DNA from: Phragmites australis
Taxonomy: Eukaryota > Streptophyta > Magnoliopsida > Poales > Poaceae
NCBI RefSeq assembly: GCF_958298935.1
Contig: NC_084927.1
Location: 26,486,001-26,550,000, forward strand
Reading direction: 5' to 3'
DNA: 64,000 bases
The position numbers and the translations under genes are program-made. Positions 1 through 11,660 of this stretch are shown here, one piece after another. The stretch's first letter is position 1, and every line of letters starts with the position of its first letter. The notes under the pieces were generated by a model. The model made no database searches. It saw only the letters and a program-made list of their open reading frames with translations, and was not told where the DNA came from.

Positions 1-1531
1 ATGGGTAAATCCTATGTTGAATTGTATATCCTCTACCTTGATATGTTGTTTATTCATACCCTTGTCGCCTTGAATATGTTGTTGTCTAGATTACAAATTA
101 ATCGAAATGCTTAGCAATGCATAGGTCTTTCGGTAGAAGTCGAGCGGTGAATGGTTTCATCGTTTGCGAGCATAGGCGTTATTTACTTTCGTTATGATCA
201 CAATGTTGGAGATTGGTTGATGATGTTTGTATGAGTGGTGAGTATGAGACGAGATGTGGGCGGTGCTAGGATGGTGTTTTGTCCTGCCCGGATGTGGAGT
301 TCCCCTGGGTAGGTCGGTAGAGGAAGACCGGACACCGTAGACCGCTTGCATCGTTTAAGGCCGATCGTCGGGGTAGTTGGCTTTAGCACTTACCTTACTC
401 ACCACATGCCGATCTAATGGTAAGGTGAGCCGAATACCTTCGCAGCTGTGGCTTTGTGGGCGTGGACATCGACGGTGTGAGCGGGCGGGCTTGTAAGCGG
501 TACTAGTTTGCTCCGGGAGTAGTTCTAGTATCGCTGCGCCGAGCAATGCATGCCCCACACGGTTGGGGCTGGTTGGGAAAGGTTGACATGGGTACCCCCT
601 TGTGTGCACTTTAGCGGGTGGCACAAGCCGTATGGTCCTCAAGTCGTGTGGGTCCAGGAGTATCCCCCTGTAGGGTGTATAAACAGTTCGAACTGCCGCG
701 CTCTCGTTCATGAGCATGCTATTGTTTCATTTGCGCCCGGTCGTAGAGTTTTGATTGTGGTTGTGGTTGGTTATGTGGGAGATGGACGAGTTGGTTCTTG
801 GTTACATATATACTCATGTTGGTTCTAGTTTTATGTTTATGTTGGTTACAGTTACCTTTATGTTCAGTTGGTATATGCAGGGTAGAATTATGTTGTTGGT
901 TAAGTTAGTTGCTCACACATAGATGTCTAGATTGCTTACCGCTTGTGTTTAACATAACCATATGGCTTTATCCTTGCTAATGGCTCAATGCATAATCCTT
1001 GGAGTCGAGCTATGTTTTTTGCTCTATATGGTTTAAGTCTTGCGAGTACCCTTTGTACTCATGCATGCGTTTCAGGTGCTACTGGTGAGGAAGAGGCGGT
1101 GTTTGGCTACTTTGTGCCTGCCGATCAGGGTGGCGGGCAGGAGTAGCACATTCTACTCCGAACTCGGTGCTTTCGGTATGGAGCCTAATGGCATGTGGCT
1201 CCATATCCTTTTGTTGTATAGTTTATTTTCTTCCGCTGCGTAGTCTCTTTTGTTAGTTAGGAGTTGAGGGGTTTTGTCTCCTTCTAGCTCGTTTTTGTTG
1301 TAAATTGTTGAAATCAGTTGCATGCTTAATATTTATAATATAAATGTTTATTACTTGCTCTTTATTAAGCTATGTTGTGATGCACTATGTTGGAGGCATG
1401 TGTTCCGATCCTTGGGCACAAAACACATGCCGGGACTGCCGGAATGGTATTCAGGTTAATCGTTGAGGTTGGATTATGAATAATGATCCGCCTGATGATT
1501 AATTTGAATACTGTTTGGACGGGTCCTCACA
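1..1531. repeat. LTR-like retrotransposon repeat, probably Ty3/gypsy type
   Basis: No gene is visible. The stretch is moderately GC-rich, has only short open frames on either strand, and ends in a block (about 1380-1531) that looks to me like the 3' end of a grass gypsy LTR, finishing in CA at 1531. The LINE remnant begins shortly after. No internal gag-pol is attached and no matching second LTR lies in the window, so it is either a truncated element entering from the left or a solo LTR. Assignment rests on recognition of its general style, not on an alignment, and the left boundary is outside the window. Confidence 0.35.
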
Positions 1532-1570
1532 TTCCGCCAGTAAATAAAGACAAGTTTTTTGGGAGTGCTT

Positions 1571-2340
1571 TCATAAAGCATAGTCAGTATTGCAAGACCA
1601 TTCTCTACGGGCGAGATGATATGCGGTCCATAGCCTGTCCTGGACTGCGAGCCAGGCAAAGAACTTACATTTCGGTGGCGCCCATGCCTTCCATAGCCTG
1701 TCCTGGACTGCGAGCCAGGCAAAGAACTTACATTTCAGTGGCGCCCATGCCTTCCAAATGAGCTTTGAGAAGTTCATGCGGATTGACCCTTTGAACATCA
1801 AGGATAAGTGGATCGAGTAGTGTAGACGCCATGACCTGAGAACCTCCAAGTTATGGAGTCACGGATGTCAGACAGAAGGTAGACCTCCATGGTGGCCTTC
1901 CATAGCCAGATATATTGGGTAATATGTTCCCGTGATATTTGGTGAAATGAGGCAAAGTCATAGATCCACTGCCTTCGCACTAATGCCTCCTTCATAGAAC
2001 ACCTCCTAGCAGTAGAAGCTTCAAAGAGGAAAGGGGTGCAGTATTTAGGCCTAAGACCCCTTGCCCAAGGAGAGTGCCAAAAGGACACCTTTTCACCATT
2101 GCCAATCGAGATGGAGGTGGCAGCCACAAAGAGGAGTCTATCAGAATTATCACAAGGCACTTCCATTCCAATCGAAGCCTTTTGCGACGAATTTCATTCA
2201 TGCCAGAGCCAACGTTGCCTCAGTGCCATGCCAAAGAACTCAAGGTCAAGAACCCCGATGCCTCCAAGCGCTTTAGGCCTGCAAACCCGCTTCCAGCAGA
2301 CCTTACATTTGCCGCCCGTGATAGGCATGTAGCCTGACCA
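1571..2340 (-). mobile_element. LINE (non-LTR retrotransposon) ORF2 3'-end remnant
   Basis: Read on the minus strand in several frames, this encodes the distal part of a plant LINE ORF2. First comes the post-RT segment (GGKCKVCWKRVCRPKALGG, then a tryptophan-rich stretch). Next is the linker with the SISIGNGEKVSFWHSPWARG motif. Last is the zf-RVT zinc-binding region (KAWAPLKCKFFAWLAVQDRL). The frame is broken at least twice, so it is inactive. LINE ORF2 supplies endonuclease and reverse transcriptase for target-primed reverse transcription, and only the C-terminal non-catalytic part survives, as expected of old 5'-truncated copies. The zf-RVT part carries an internal 63-bp tandem duplication. 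Confidence 0.8.
1628..1753 (-). repeat. 63-bp in-frame tandem duplication inside the LINE zf-RVT region
   Basis: Two adjacent 63-bp units (1628-1690 and 1691-1753) differ at very few bases. On the minus strand each encodes the same 21-residue block around KFFAWLAVQDRLW, so the duplication keeps the frame. Near identity suggests a recent local slip or unequal exchange in an otherwise decayed element. Confidence 0.9.
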
Positions 2341-2439
2341 TAGAAATTACCTCCTTTCTTTATCGATTTGGCACAAAATTGAGGTTGGAGCTTTGATTGT
2401 AGCCAGGAAGTGAATAGGCTGGAAAGTCATCACAACTTT

Positions 2440-4282
2440 GACAAGAGTGAGAAATCAAGTTGAAATGTGTCTTAGTTTGCTTGTGATGAGTGATTGACAT
2501 TGGTATTGATTTGGCTTGATGATCTTCGTTTTTGCTTAAGCTTTGATGTGTTGATTCTGTTGACCTGGAACTTCTAATATGAACCTGAAACTTCCGGGTG
2601 AATATCCGGTATTCAGAGTTTTTGTATCGCTGGAGCTTCCAGTGTTTAGTTTCAGTTGTATGTACTCGAAACTTCCAGTTTGGACCCAGAACTTTCGGAT
2701 TCCTAGGAAAACCAAAACCGAGAGCCTCTATCTGGATTGAACCCGAAACTTCTGAGTATCAGAACTCCCAGGTTTGGCCCGGAACTTCCTATTACCAAAA
2801 CTTCTAGGTTTGAATCAGAACTTTCGGGTACCCTAGATGAAGTCTCTTTGTCTCATGTTCATGATTCTTCTTGGGAATGTGATTTGAATTGAGAATTTTG
2901 ATTTTGGACTAACTGGAGTTAGAGTTGGAAAAATATGTTTGCTTGTCTCATGATGTGTAGGTAATGGATGTAACTTGACGGACGATGACGGGATGATCTG
3001 GGCCAAGCAGGGTGCTTAGTGCCGGGCGATTGAGGAGGCTGGATGGAGTCAAGGGTGATCTTAGCTGTACACGTAGAGGTCAAGCAAAGCATGGAAGATG
3101 GATGCAGATGGTATGTTGATAAAGTCAAGTGAAAGAGATGCCGGTGCAAGTGACAAGGTGACCTGATGGATTAAGAGAGGGAGAGACTTACCGGCGGTCA
3201 AGATCGCAATAAGGAGTACACGTGTCGATACCAGGATGCTTACTTGAGGTCAAACAAGTGACAGCGAGTCACGTTTTGAAAAGCGTGCAAGGGGTTTCAC
3301 AGTTTGGCTCAAAACAGTGGGAAGGATGAAAATGTATGTGGCATCATCGCGAAGCTAAGTCATGAAAGCGTCACGGTTATTCGATGGATGGAGGAGAAAA
3401 TGGATAAAAATACCCTTAGTAATAGGTATGAATGTACTATAAGAGAGGGGTATTTTAGAAACAAGTTAGAAAACTTAGAGTAAAGGAACCTAGACTATAA
3501 ATAGAGAGGTAGAGCTATATGGGAGAGATGAACGAGTCACTTGAGCCTTTTGAGCCATTCATATGAGAGCTTTATGCTAGGGTTTTAGAGAAGATGAACA
3601 TGAGTGTTTAGCCTATGTATTAGTTAGAGCTTTGTAAAGGAAAATCTTTGTAAACTGTCTAAAATAGGGTTGATATCTGCAAGCAATGAAATTTATATTT
3701 ACTCTCGTGCTTAAATTCACCTCCTTCTAGTTTCCCTCTATTGGTTCCCTTACGAGTTTGCAAGTTTTTCGTCCTTCGGTTGCGGTTTTCATTTTCGTGC
3801 TTAAGCTAAAATTTCCCACCTTGTTGGAGTAGTTCTTCTCGTTGCTAGAAGCATAAAATTCATGTACAAAATTACATAATTGGGTATTGCATTCCCTTGC
3901 CTCTTATCTATCAATTTGGAGACTATCTTCATACTGTGTTCATCCTTTTGATATTTGGGTGTAACCTAGTATTCAATTCCAATTATGAGACTCACTATTG
4001 ATTGGATTTTCATGTTTGGATTTTGAATTTTTGAATCACAAATCTGTTCAACTCAGAACTTCCGGTTCAACCTGGAACTTCCGATAGGTCGGAATTTCTG
4101 AATTCAACTCGGAACTTTTGGTTTCTTCTGTTTCCGCTATGGTTTTTGTGTCTTGTGTTGTACTTTGTTGTGATCAATTTTTGAGGTCTGTTGGGTGATA
4201 AAATAGGAGAAGACCATCTATTTCGAATGAAGTTATTGAGGTGCCTATTCAACACTATATAATCACCGTTCTCAATCCTACA
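2440..4282 (+). mobile_element. Probable 5' LTR of a copia element (5' edge uncertain)
   Basis: The right edge is well placed: the LTR ends in CA at 4281-4282, followed by two bases and a primer-binding site. The body contains many short repeats of an 'aacttccggt'-like word (about 2565-2830 and 4040-4120), a style common in grass copia LTRs. No long ORF is present. The left edge is a guess within a few hundred bases because no second LTR is visible for comparison. Confidence 0.5.
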
Positions 4283-4284
4283 AT

Positions 4285-4297
4285 TGGTATTAGAGCC
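4285..4297 (+). other. Copia primer-binding site (initiator tRNA-Met type)
   Basis: The sequence TGGTATTAGAGCC differs by one base from the canonical TGGTATCAGAGCC, which is complementary to the 3' end of plant initiator methionine tRNA and primes minus-strand synthesis in Ty1/copia elements. It lies 2 bp after the LTR CA end and 49 bp before the gag start codon, as expected. Confidence 0.8.
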
Positions 4298-4345
4298 AGT
4301 TTGCTCACTTGTTGACCTTAACCAAATTTTTTTTCGTAGGTGAAA

Positions 4346-6217
4346 ATGGAGAGAAGTGGAAAGATTTCATTGTTTGATGACCGTGATTTTTCGTACTGAA
4401 AGGTGCGCATGGAGGCTTATCTTCTAAGCTAAGGAAGTGCAATATGAGAAATAATTGATTCCAACTATGAGATCTCTGTTGCTCGCACAACTCATATTCA
4501 AATTGAATAGTATGAGGCTAACAACAAGGCATGAAATATTTTGTTCATAAGCCTGAGTCGGAATGAATTTGACAAGGTTTAGCACCTCCGTACTTCCCGT
4601 GAGATTTCGACTACACTTAGTGTCTTTTATGAGGGTACCAACCAAATCAAGGCTAGACGTCAGAGCATATAGAATCAATAATATCAAATATTTGTGCAAG
4701 AGCTTGGTGAATCTTTGGATGCTATGTTTGCTATATTTGATGGAATTATTAGCAACCTTAGATTCACTAGTGTTTTGCCCTATTCTGACCATGAGAGAGC
4801 GATCGAACTTCTCTATGCTCTTGACCGTAGCATATGAGAAGTTAAAATCTCGAGCATTGAAGAGTCATCCAGTTATGATATATTGATTTAAGATAAACTC
4901 TTCAGCAAGCTCAAATCCATTGAGATAGCCAAAGTGGCTCAGATAGGTCTCGAAAACCCCCTGTCTTAGAACATGGAGTTAGTTTTCGGACCCAGTGATG
5001 GCAATCAGGCTGGAGCTAGCTTTTCGTGTGCTAACACTTTATCGAGTGGATTTTCTTTGTCTTCCTTGGTCTCTATCACAGAGGAGTAGTTGGATATGCC
5101 TAATGATGAGGATCTTGCAATGATTATGTAGAAGTTCACTCGTTTCTACAACAACTGTCGAGACCAGAAAACGGGGTGGTTCTCAGACCTGCTTCGAGTG
5201 TGGTGACACAACCCACTTCAAAGTGAACTGCCCCAAACTAAAGAAGAGGGAAGATCGTAGCCATGACCACGACAAGCAAAAAAGGTCCTTCAAGAACCGC
5301 AATAAGATGGCCAAGAAAGCGGCTAAGGCAACTTCAAGGGTGTTTGTGGCAGCGCTCAGTGACATTGACACTTCCTAAAGCGAGGAGGAGAGCTCGGGGG
5401 AGAAGGAGCATCCCATGAAGAACAAGAAGAAGGCCAAAGACTTCACCGACCTTTGTTTCATGGCGGATGACAACGACAGCAACCTCGAGCTCGATTCTTC
5501 TGAGGTATCACTCTGCTACAATCAACTTTCTATTTAGATTAAAACCTTGAATGATGCGCTTGTTAGCCATGATAGATTGCTTAAGAAAGTGGTTCGTGAG
5601 GTTAAGGAATACAAGTCTATGCTAGAGTGTTCATCTTATAAGATTGAGTTGCTTAAGTCTACAGCTAATGATGAGGAGTGTGATAGTTGCCTTGTGGTCA
5701 TGAGTCGCTAATCGGTGTAAGACTGCTGAGAAGAAGCTCTTTGAGGATGAGTCTAAACCTACTCTCTTAGGCGCTTGCAAAAATTATCCTTTGCTCTCAA
5801 AGGATGTTGATGTAATAGCCAAGCGTATAAAGGAGCTAGAGTCTATATTAGAGAGCGCTGAGAGTGTTAAGGATATGCAACCAAACTGTTCCACCTGCAT
5901 CATCCTAAAGGATAAGCTCAGCTGGGTTAGAGGGTAAGTTGAGAAGCTCATGACCGATAATGAGTACATTCTTTCTCTTATGGAGAAGTGCTCAGAAGGC
6001 AAGCGCAAAATGGATTTGATCTTGGGCCAAGATGTGTGCCAATAAGACAAGTTTAACCTTAGAATTGGGTTTTGAGAGGGTGGCTTACAATGTGGTTGGT
6101 AAGACTGTTTTCACCTCACCTACTACTCTAGAAGCTGAGAAGTCCAAAATCAATATCGTACCACAACCCATCAAGAAACCCACTCCACAATCTACAAAGA
6201 AGAAAGCAACAACATAA
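4346..6217 (+). pseudogene. Decayed copia gag (nucleocapsid) remnant with zinc knuckle
   Basis: From the ATG at 4346 the frame reads as a typical copia gag start (MERSGKISLFDDRDFSY) but is interrupted by many in-frame stops where TGG, CAA or CAG codons are expected. A CCHC zinc knuckle survives at 5190-5231 (CFECGDTTHFKVNC, spacing C-x2-C-x4-H-x4-C), followed by a lysine-rich tail and an acidic, coiled-coil-like stretch. Gag packages the element RNA. No protease, integrase or RT follows, so the element is truncated and dead. After about 5700 the frame drifts, and the right edge is approximate. Confidence 0.75.
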
Positions 6218-7343
6218 TCCAAGCAACAACATAACCCAAGAGAGCTTTACAGCCAAAGATAAGAGAGCCTAGAGTGATCGTTAGTCATGCACCTAAGAGA
6301 CTGTAAGACCCACGTTCCCGAGCTCTATTTAATAAAAGACTAAGCCACAGCCGCAGGCACAAGAACACCCCATTGCGCTTGATTAATCTCAAGTCCAGGG
6401 CCTTTGCACAATGCTTCTTGTGCTCGAATTTGATCAGGAAGGGCTCCGGGTAATGTCTTGAGATAGTGACATCACCACTGCATCTTCAATTTGCTACGCG
6501 ACCCCACCCACCAGCAAAATCAACGCCTAGGGCACAAGCACTGGGCCCTCCCACTCCTTGAGCTCATGCACAATCGAAGGAGAGGGGAATCAGACATCCG
6601 TTCTCGTCTAGGTGAAGATTTGGGTCACCTAGGAGCACCATCAAGCGTTGGTTGCCCAGGAGTCACGGAGGATCAGCAACACAGACAACAAGAGAGCCCT
6701 GGGTAGCTAGGGTCGGAGGAACGCAATGTTGCTGGCCGGAGTGGACGGAGAGCTGGCAATCCCTAGCTTTGTGGCTCGACCGGCGATAGCGGAAGCAACG
6801 AATGTGGTCCCTACAAGCCGATGCATAGTCGTTCAAGGCCAGGCACTAGAAGCAAGACCCGCTGGGGAGCCTTTTGAAGGGCATGGCTCAATTCTTTGCT
6901 TGCAAGGGGGTAAAGGCCTGTAGTGAATGTGGTGCATGACACCACCATCTTCTCCACCGCATCGGTGTCCAGCCAAAGCCTAGCTCATCTTAGCCACACA
7001 TTGATAATGGAGAGGGCACCGAGAACATATGCGATAGCCGTGAAAAAGCCAACGTAGGAGAGGCATGAAGATGAGGAGGCCGCAAAAAGCACCGTGAGTA
7101 GTGAAGGTGGGGGGAGCAGCGATGCGACACACGCATAGTAGTAGGCCTTCGATTACCCCTAGCGATGTGCACTCGAACAGGGGGATTAAAGGAGTTGCCG
7201 CTACTTCTAGGAGGACAGGTGGGATAAAGTGAATGAGGCTCCAAAAGCGTCGACCGGGCGACCTCTGCATAGGAGCGCCTGGCCATGACAAGAAGAATCG
7301 GGATCCGTTCAGACTGCATTGAAGAGAAGATCTGCGCGCGGAA
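6218..7343. other. No recognisable gene
   Basis: Short open frames occur on both strands, but none shows a family signature, splice pattern or conserved motif that I recognise. GC content is higher than in the neighbouring AT-rich DNA. It may be the unrecognised end of the retroelement debris to its left. Confidence 0.5.
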
Positions 7344-7428
7344 GGTCGATCCTCTCGACAACAGGGCAAGGTCGATCCTCTCGACAACAGGGCAAGGTCG
7401 ATCCTCTCAACAACAGGGCAAGGTCGAT
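7344..7428. repeat. 26-bp tandem repeat, three units plus 7 bases
   Basis: Units at 7344-7369, 7370-7395 and 7396-7421 (GGTCGATCCTCTCGACAACA + GGGCAA) are identical except for one base in the third, followed by a 7-base partial fourth. Each unit contains a short GTCGA...TCGAC-like palindrome. It lies about 250 bp beyond the 3' end of the broken NAR2 gene. Function unknown. Confidence 0.9.
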
Positions 7429-7672
7429 GGCTGGCTTGTAGATCTTCCACCAGCGCTTGTGGAGAGGCAAGCACGCGCGCGTGTGCAAAATCAAGGATAA
7501 ATCGAAGCGAAGGAAGGGCATGAGAGGGGGAGGCAGGACGGATCTGGCCGAGGTAGTTGGGAGTGGTGAGAGGGAGCCTTACTGTGCACCCTCATCACGC
7601 GAAAACCTCATCAAATGTTCAATGATGCCTTTTTACATAGATGAACACTTGCGTGTTGACCGCGTATGGCGC

Positions 7673-9897
7673 TTACTTGTCCTTCCTCATGTTCTTAGCG
7701 ACGAGGAAGAAGGCGAACGCAGGCAACAGAGAACACCGAGAACACGCCAGTGGCGATCTCGATCGACATGTGGATTCCTGTTATGCCCGTGACGTCGAAG
7801 CAGGCAGGCATAGTCTGGTTGTAGCCATCCTGCTCCCCGTACGCGTCCCGCGTGTAGGCACGCACATGGTAGGACACTATGGCGACGTCACGTATGACCC
7901 TGTACTTGAACGTGGTTGGGCCAGTGCTGGCCCCGGCATACGGCTGCTGGGCGATCTTGAATTGGCATGCCCTATCCTTGCTTAGGTCTTTGTTGGCCTT
8001 GCACCATCCGTGTTCCTTCTGGCTCACCGTTACGTAGCACTGGCTCACCTCCACCGCCTTCTACCCGACGTCCAAGTCGGACGACAAAGACACGATGAGG
8101 TACCATGTCACGGTGATGGCATCCTCACGGGCGAGCATGACTAGTCGATATGAGAAATTCTTTGTAAAAGAACATCCGGGTGAAGCTAGCATGACATGCT
8201 GCAATCACTAGCATATGTAGTCAAGACATCAAATTATCAAAGAACATGCAATATTTCATGCTGAGATCTCTGTGGACAAAAATGAACGGCCATGCCCACG
8301 TCTTAATTACGACTTCTCCACCTTTTTTTGGTTCCTTTGCTAGCACAACAGGCAAAGCTGGCCAACTGGGCCAAATCAAATGGGCCAGCATGAGGCACGG
8401 CGATTTGGGCCCGATCCAGGCAAGGTATGGTACGAGAGCCAATGGGCTAGGCCGGCATGACAAGCCGGACCGTATCTAGGACGACGCCTCGGCACTGCAT
8501 GGTGGCACGAGCACGTGCACAGGCCCGCCCAGCCGCCACCCTGCCACCTTGCTTGGTCGCCGCCTCGCCTCGCCGTGCTGCACCCGTGCCCGGGCCAGCT
8601 CACCCCAACACGGTCTCTAACGTGCCGTGTCGTGTTCTGAGCCTCCAGCACGCAGGTCAACACAGTACAACCTGATTAGTTAGCCAAACCTAGCAAGTCA
8701 TGTCCTAACCAGAGTCTAGACGTACTAGACCAGCCCTTCAGACCCAATTGACCAGGTTTAACTACAGGTTCACTACTTTTCAAACCAAGATGACCGATCA
8801 AGGGAAGAAGATTTTGTGCCGAGCTAAACACTGTGCTAAGTCAATAACAAACGGAGCTCCAAAACTGTGTCAGGGCCACAATAACAGGTAGCAAATCGAG
8901 GGGGTGAAAAACAAGTGCAAATTCCTTACGTTACGTACTGAGTAACGACTACTCTGAATCTGTGAAACTGGCAGCGCCTTTACGAATGAAGTTGCACTTG
9001 TTACTTGCCAGGGAAGAGGAGCTAGCTCCAGCATATGTTCACATTCCCCGATTCACCACTTACCTTCGATGCCTTAGCTCAGCCAAATTAAACATCGTGA
9101 AAATAAGATCGGTACCACTGATTCACTGGTGATTACGGTCGCTAAACATTTTGTGTCCGTTCAGAAACAAAAAGAGGAAAAGGCAGCAGCTTTCAAAAGA
9201 CGCCTCTACCACCAATAGCTTGGCACGGTTCTTCTTCCATCTAATAGCTTGTTTGACAGAGTTCTAGTTCTGAAATTTTTTAAAACTAAATATTTATAGC
9301 TCTATAAAAATTTGTAGATCTGAAGTTTGAAATATATTAGAATGTTTATGTGAGACATCTTATTTTTATTTTAAACTATAAATAATAATTTAAATTATTT
9401 TATTTTAATATATAAACTCTAGATCTGACCTATAGTTAGAAGATGAAGCCCTCTGTTTGATCTAATACGCTTCTCGCAATACGTAGCTCTAGCACACGTA
9501 AACGTGGAGCACCGTGTCGTGCTTTCACGTGATCCGCGCGGACCGGCACACCGGCCGGTGGTTCTTGCTACTCTCTGCTATCGATCGAACCAGACGAACA
9601 CTTGACCGTTCAATAATGCTTCTAACAGAACGTAAAAAGCTAGCAACCCATCATGCGTGCGTGCAAAAGATGGCGAAGGATTCATGTTTCGTTACGCCAG
9701 CAATCCAAACAGAAGAACCACAGGGCATGGCATGGCATGTCGTGCACCGATGCAAACGCACCTCGGCCGGCCTTGGGCGACGCCTCGACGACGAGCGTCC
9801 TGCCGAGCGCGGAGAGGTGTGCGCCGCCGGCTGGCCACGCGCAGCAAGCGCCGAGGACGAGCAGCAGCAGTGACAAAGCCGCCCCACACCGAACCAT
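7673..9897 (-). pseudogene. NAR2: High-affinity nitrate transporter accessory protein NAR2/NRT3, broken
   Basis: NAR2 (NRT3) proteins are small plasma-membrane partners that NRT2 transporters need for high-affinity nitrate uptake. Exon 1 is 9897-9762: Met start, hydrophobic signal peptide (ALSLLLLVLGACCAW), then LVVEASPKAGR. A 1,621-bp intron (9761-8141) has a clean donor (GAG|GTGCGT) and acceptor (CTAG|TC), joining in phase to give GRVMLAREDAITVTW, which is the family's conserved stretch. Exon 2 (8140-7673) holds CYVTVSQKEHGW, the CQFKIAQQPYAG region, YHVRAY and the C-terminal membrane helix. Two lesions break it. A TAG stop at 8063-8061 replaces a residue in the conserved DVGxK stretch. A 1-base frameshift near 7713 precedes the helix, whose normal end (FAFFLVAKNMRKDK, stop at 7675-7673) remains readable in the other frame. 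Family and gene structure are secure; loss of function is inferred, and sequencing error is the main alternative. Confidence 0.88.
9244..9480. mobile_element. AT-rich MITE-like insertion in the NAR2 intron
   Basis: An AT-rich block of about 235 bp is bounded by imperfect inverted ends (TGTTTGACAGAG at left; CTCTGTTTGATC at right). It is non-coding. A similar-looking AT-rich block with a CCAAACATAATAGCTCTG end lies at about 57130-57275. Family assignment and exact ends are uncertain. Confidence 0.45.
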
Positions 9898-10350
9898 CTC
9901 TGACGTCCTTTCACTCCCTACAGCTGAAGAGAGAGCAGAGTAGTAGCGTCAGGAGACGAGACGATCTCAAGCCTCGAGAGCGATTCGCAGGATGGGAGGG
10001 AGGCCACTGGCGCGGTTCCTAGATATGCACGCGGGCCCGAGGAGGCAAACGACCAGAGGTTCCAAAAGGCAGCTCCTGATTGATCGGCGTACGCATGTAT
10101 TTATATGTATCTATACTTCTATAAAATATATAAATTATAATAGAATTAAATAACTTTTACTATCCACCCAAGTTAATTAAATAGTTATCGTGTAAAGATT
10201 CTTTTCCATATATTTTATCTTATATTAATTACTTTTTATATCTAGATGTCCAATATTCTTCTTCCATATATTTTAAAAATACATTTAATCTCTCATTATT
10301 TACCTTTTATATTTAGACATCTAATATTTACTTTCTATATATTGCTATAT

Positions 10351-10440
10351 TGTGAATTAATTTTATGTGTGTAAAACACATGTTATATGGAGCTTTGTGA
10401 ATTAATTTTATGTGTATAAAACACTTGTTACAGGGAGCTT
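10351..10440. repeat. 45-bp tandem duplication
   Basis: Two adjacent 45-bp units (10351-10395 and 10396-10440) start TGTGAATTAATTTTATGTGT and end GGAGCTT, with a few substitutions. They sit at the right edge of an AT-rich block that may itself be a MITE-like element. Confidence 0.85.
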
Positions 10441-11474
10441 GGTCACTGGTTCAAGTGATCGAGAGGTCGGGCTGCGCTCTGGTCATCGGTGAACAGTATC
10501 GTCGGCTGGCCTATTCTTTGACACCGAGAGGGACTCGCCATTGAGGAGTTACACTGCATGCCGTTTCTCTGGTTGAATTCAGATGTAGCCGCTTCTGTAT
10601 CTAGCTCGGGCGTTGACAAACATTGTACTGACCATCCAGTAGACAAAGACTGTCCTCGTATATGCTTAACTAGCAAGGTGACGCACTTGTGTGGCTAGTT
10701 TCGTTACACTGTATTTTTTATTCTCTTTGGTTACAAATTCACACTATACGATCAATGATTTCTCCAACTTATCAGTCAAACATAATTTTATAATCATGTC
10801 TCGATTGTACAAAGATATGAACAATGCTCTTCACCTGCTTACGATCGCGACTGCAAGTTTCTTAGCTCAAACCTAGCTCTTCCTGGTTGCATCATATCTT
10901 GTTGATTCCTAGCTTCGTAAGTGTCTCTTGTCGTCGTCATAGGTAACGGCTCCAACATTTGCGGCATGTGGTTATACCTTACTCTGCCATTTACTTGGTA
11001 CCACTGTCTTGTGCAACAACAAATTTATTATTAAATTTAATAAACATAGCTCTTCGCCACCATGTGGCCGCAACCACGAGGTACGTGGCCTAAGTTTGAC
11101 TTCAGTGTCCTTGATGTCCCTTGACGGCTCAAGCATGACTGATATCATGACTTTGAGTTGCATCTTCCAAGCCTGATATAACGACACTCATATCTTTCCC
11201 TACCGATTTGATCCTATGTCTTATCCTACCGATCTCTAGATTTGTTGAATTCTTTTGTCGCTGCTGGAGGTCATGAATTTTATCATTTGCACTCTACGTG
11301 TTGTGCATTGCCTTCTACTTACTTGATGTGTCGAACCTGAGCTGCACGGAGCTTTTGAATTCTTATAGGAATCATGTTACTAATTTATTTATTTTTTATT
11401 TGGATTTTTTCTAAGCTTGTATTTGATATGGACTCTTATTTTTTCTATTTTTAATCCCAATTTTCATTATTATG

Positions 11475-11660
11475 AATTGAATTTTACATGACCCTTTATT
11501 TAGATATTTTGCTTCCCAATCTGTATGGAAATCGAACTACTAATTTTTCATTATTATTATTCCAAATTTTAGCTATTGATTAATTGTATTTTACATGAAC
11601 TTTTTATTTAGGTATTTTGCTTCCCAATTTTTATGGAAATCAAACTACTAATTGACTATA
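11475..11660. repeat. 107-bp imperfect tandem repeat (about 1.7 units)
   Basis: A 107-bp unit (11475-11581) containing TTTTGCTTCCCAAT and TATGGAAATCGAACTACTAA recurs at 11582-11660 with about 10-15 percent divergence by eye. It is non-coding and AT-rich. Confidence 0.7.

Noticed and set aside
9514..10022. Plus-strand open frames of ~120 codons over the NAR2 exon 1 region
   Set aside because: They are antisense shadows of the signal-peptide exon and its GC-rich flank, with no family features.
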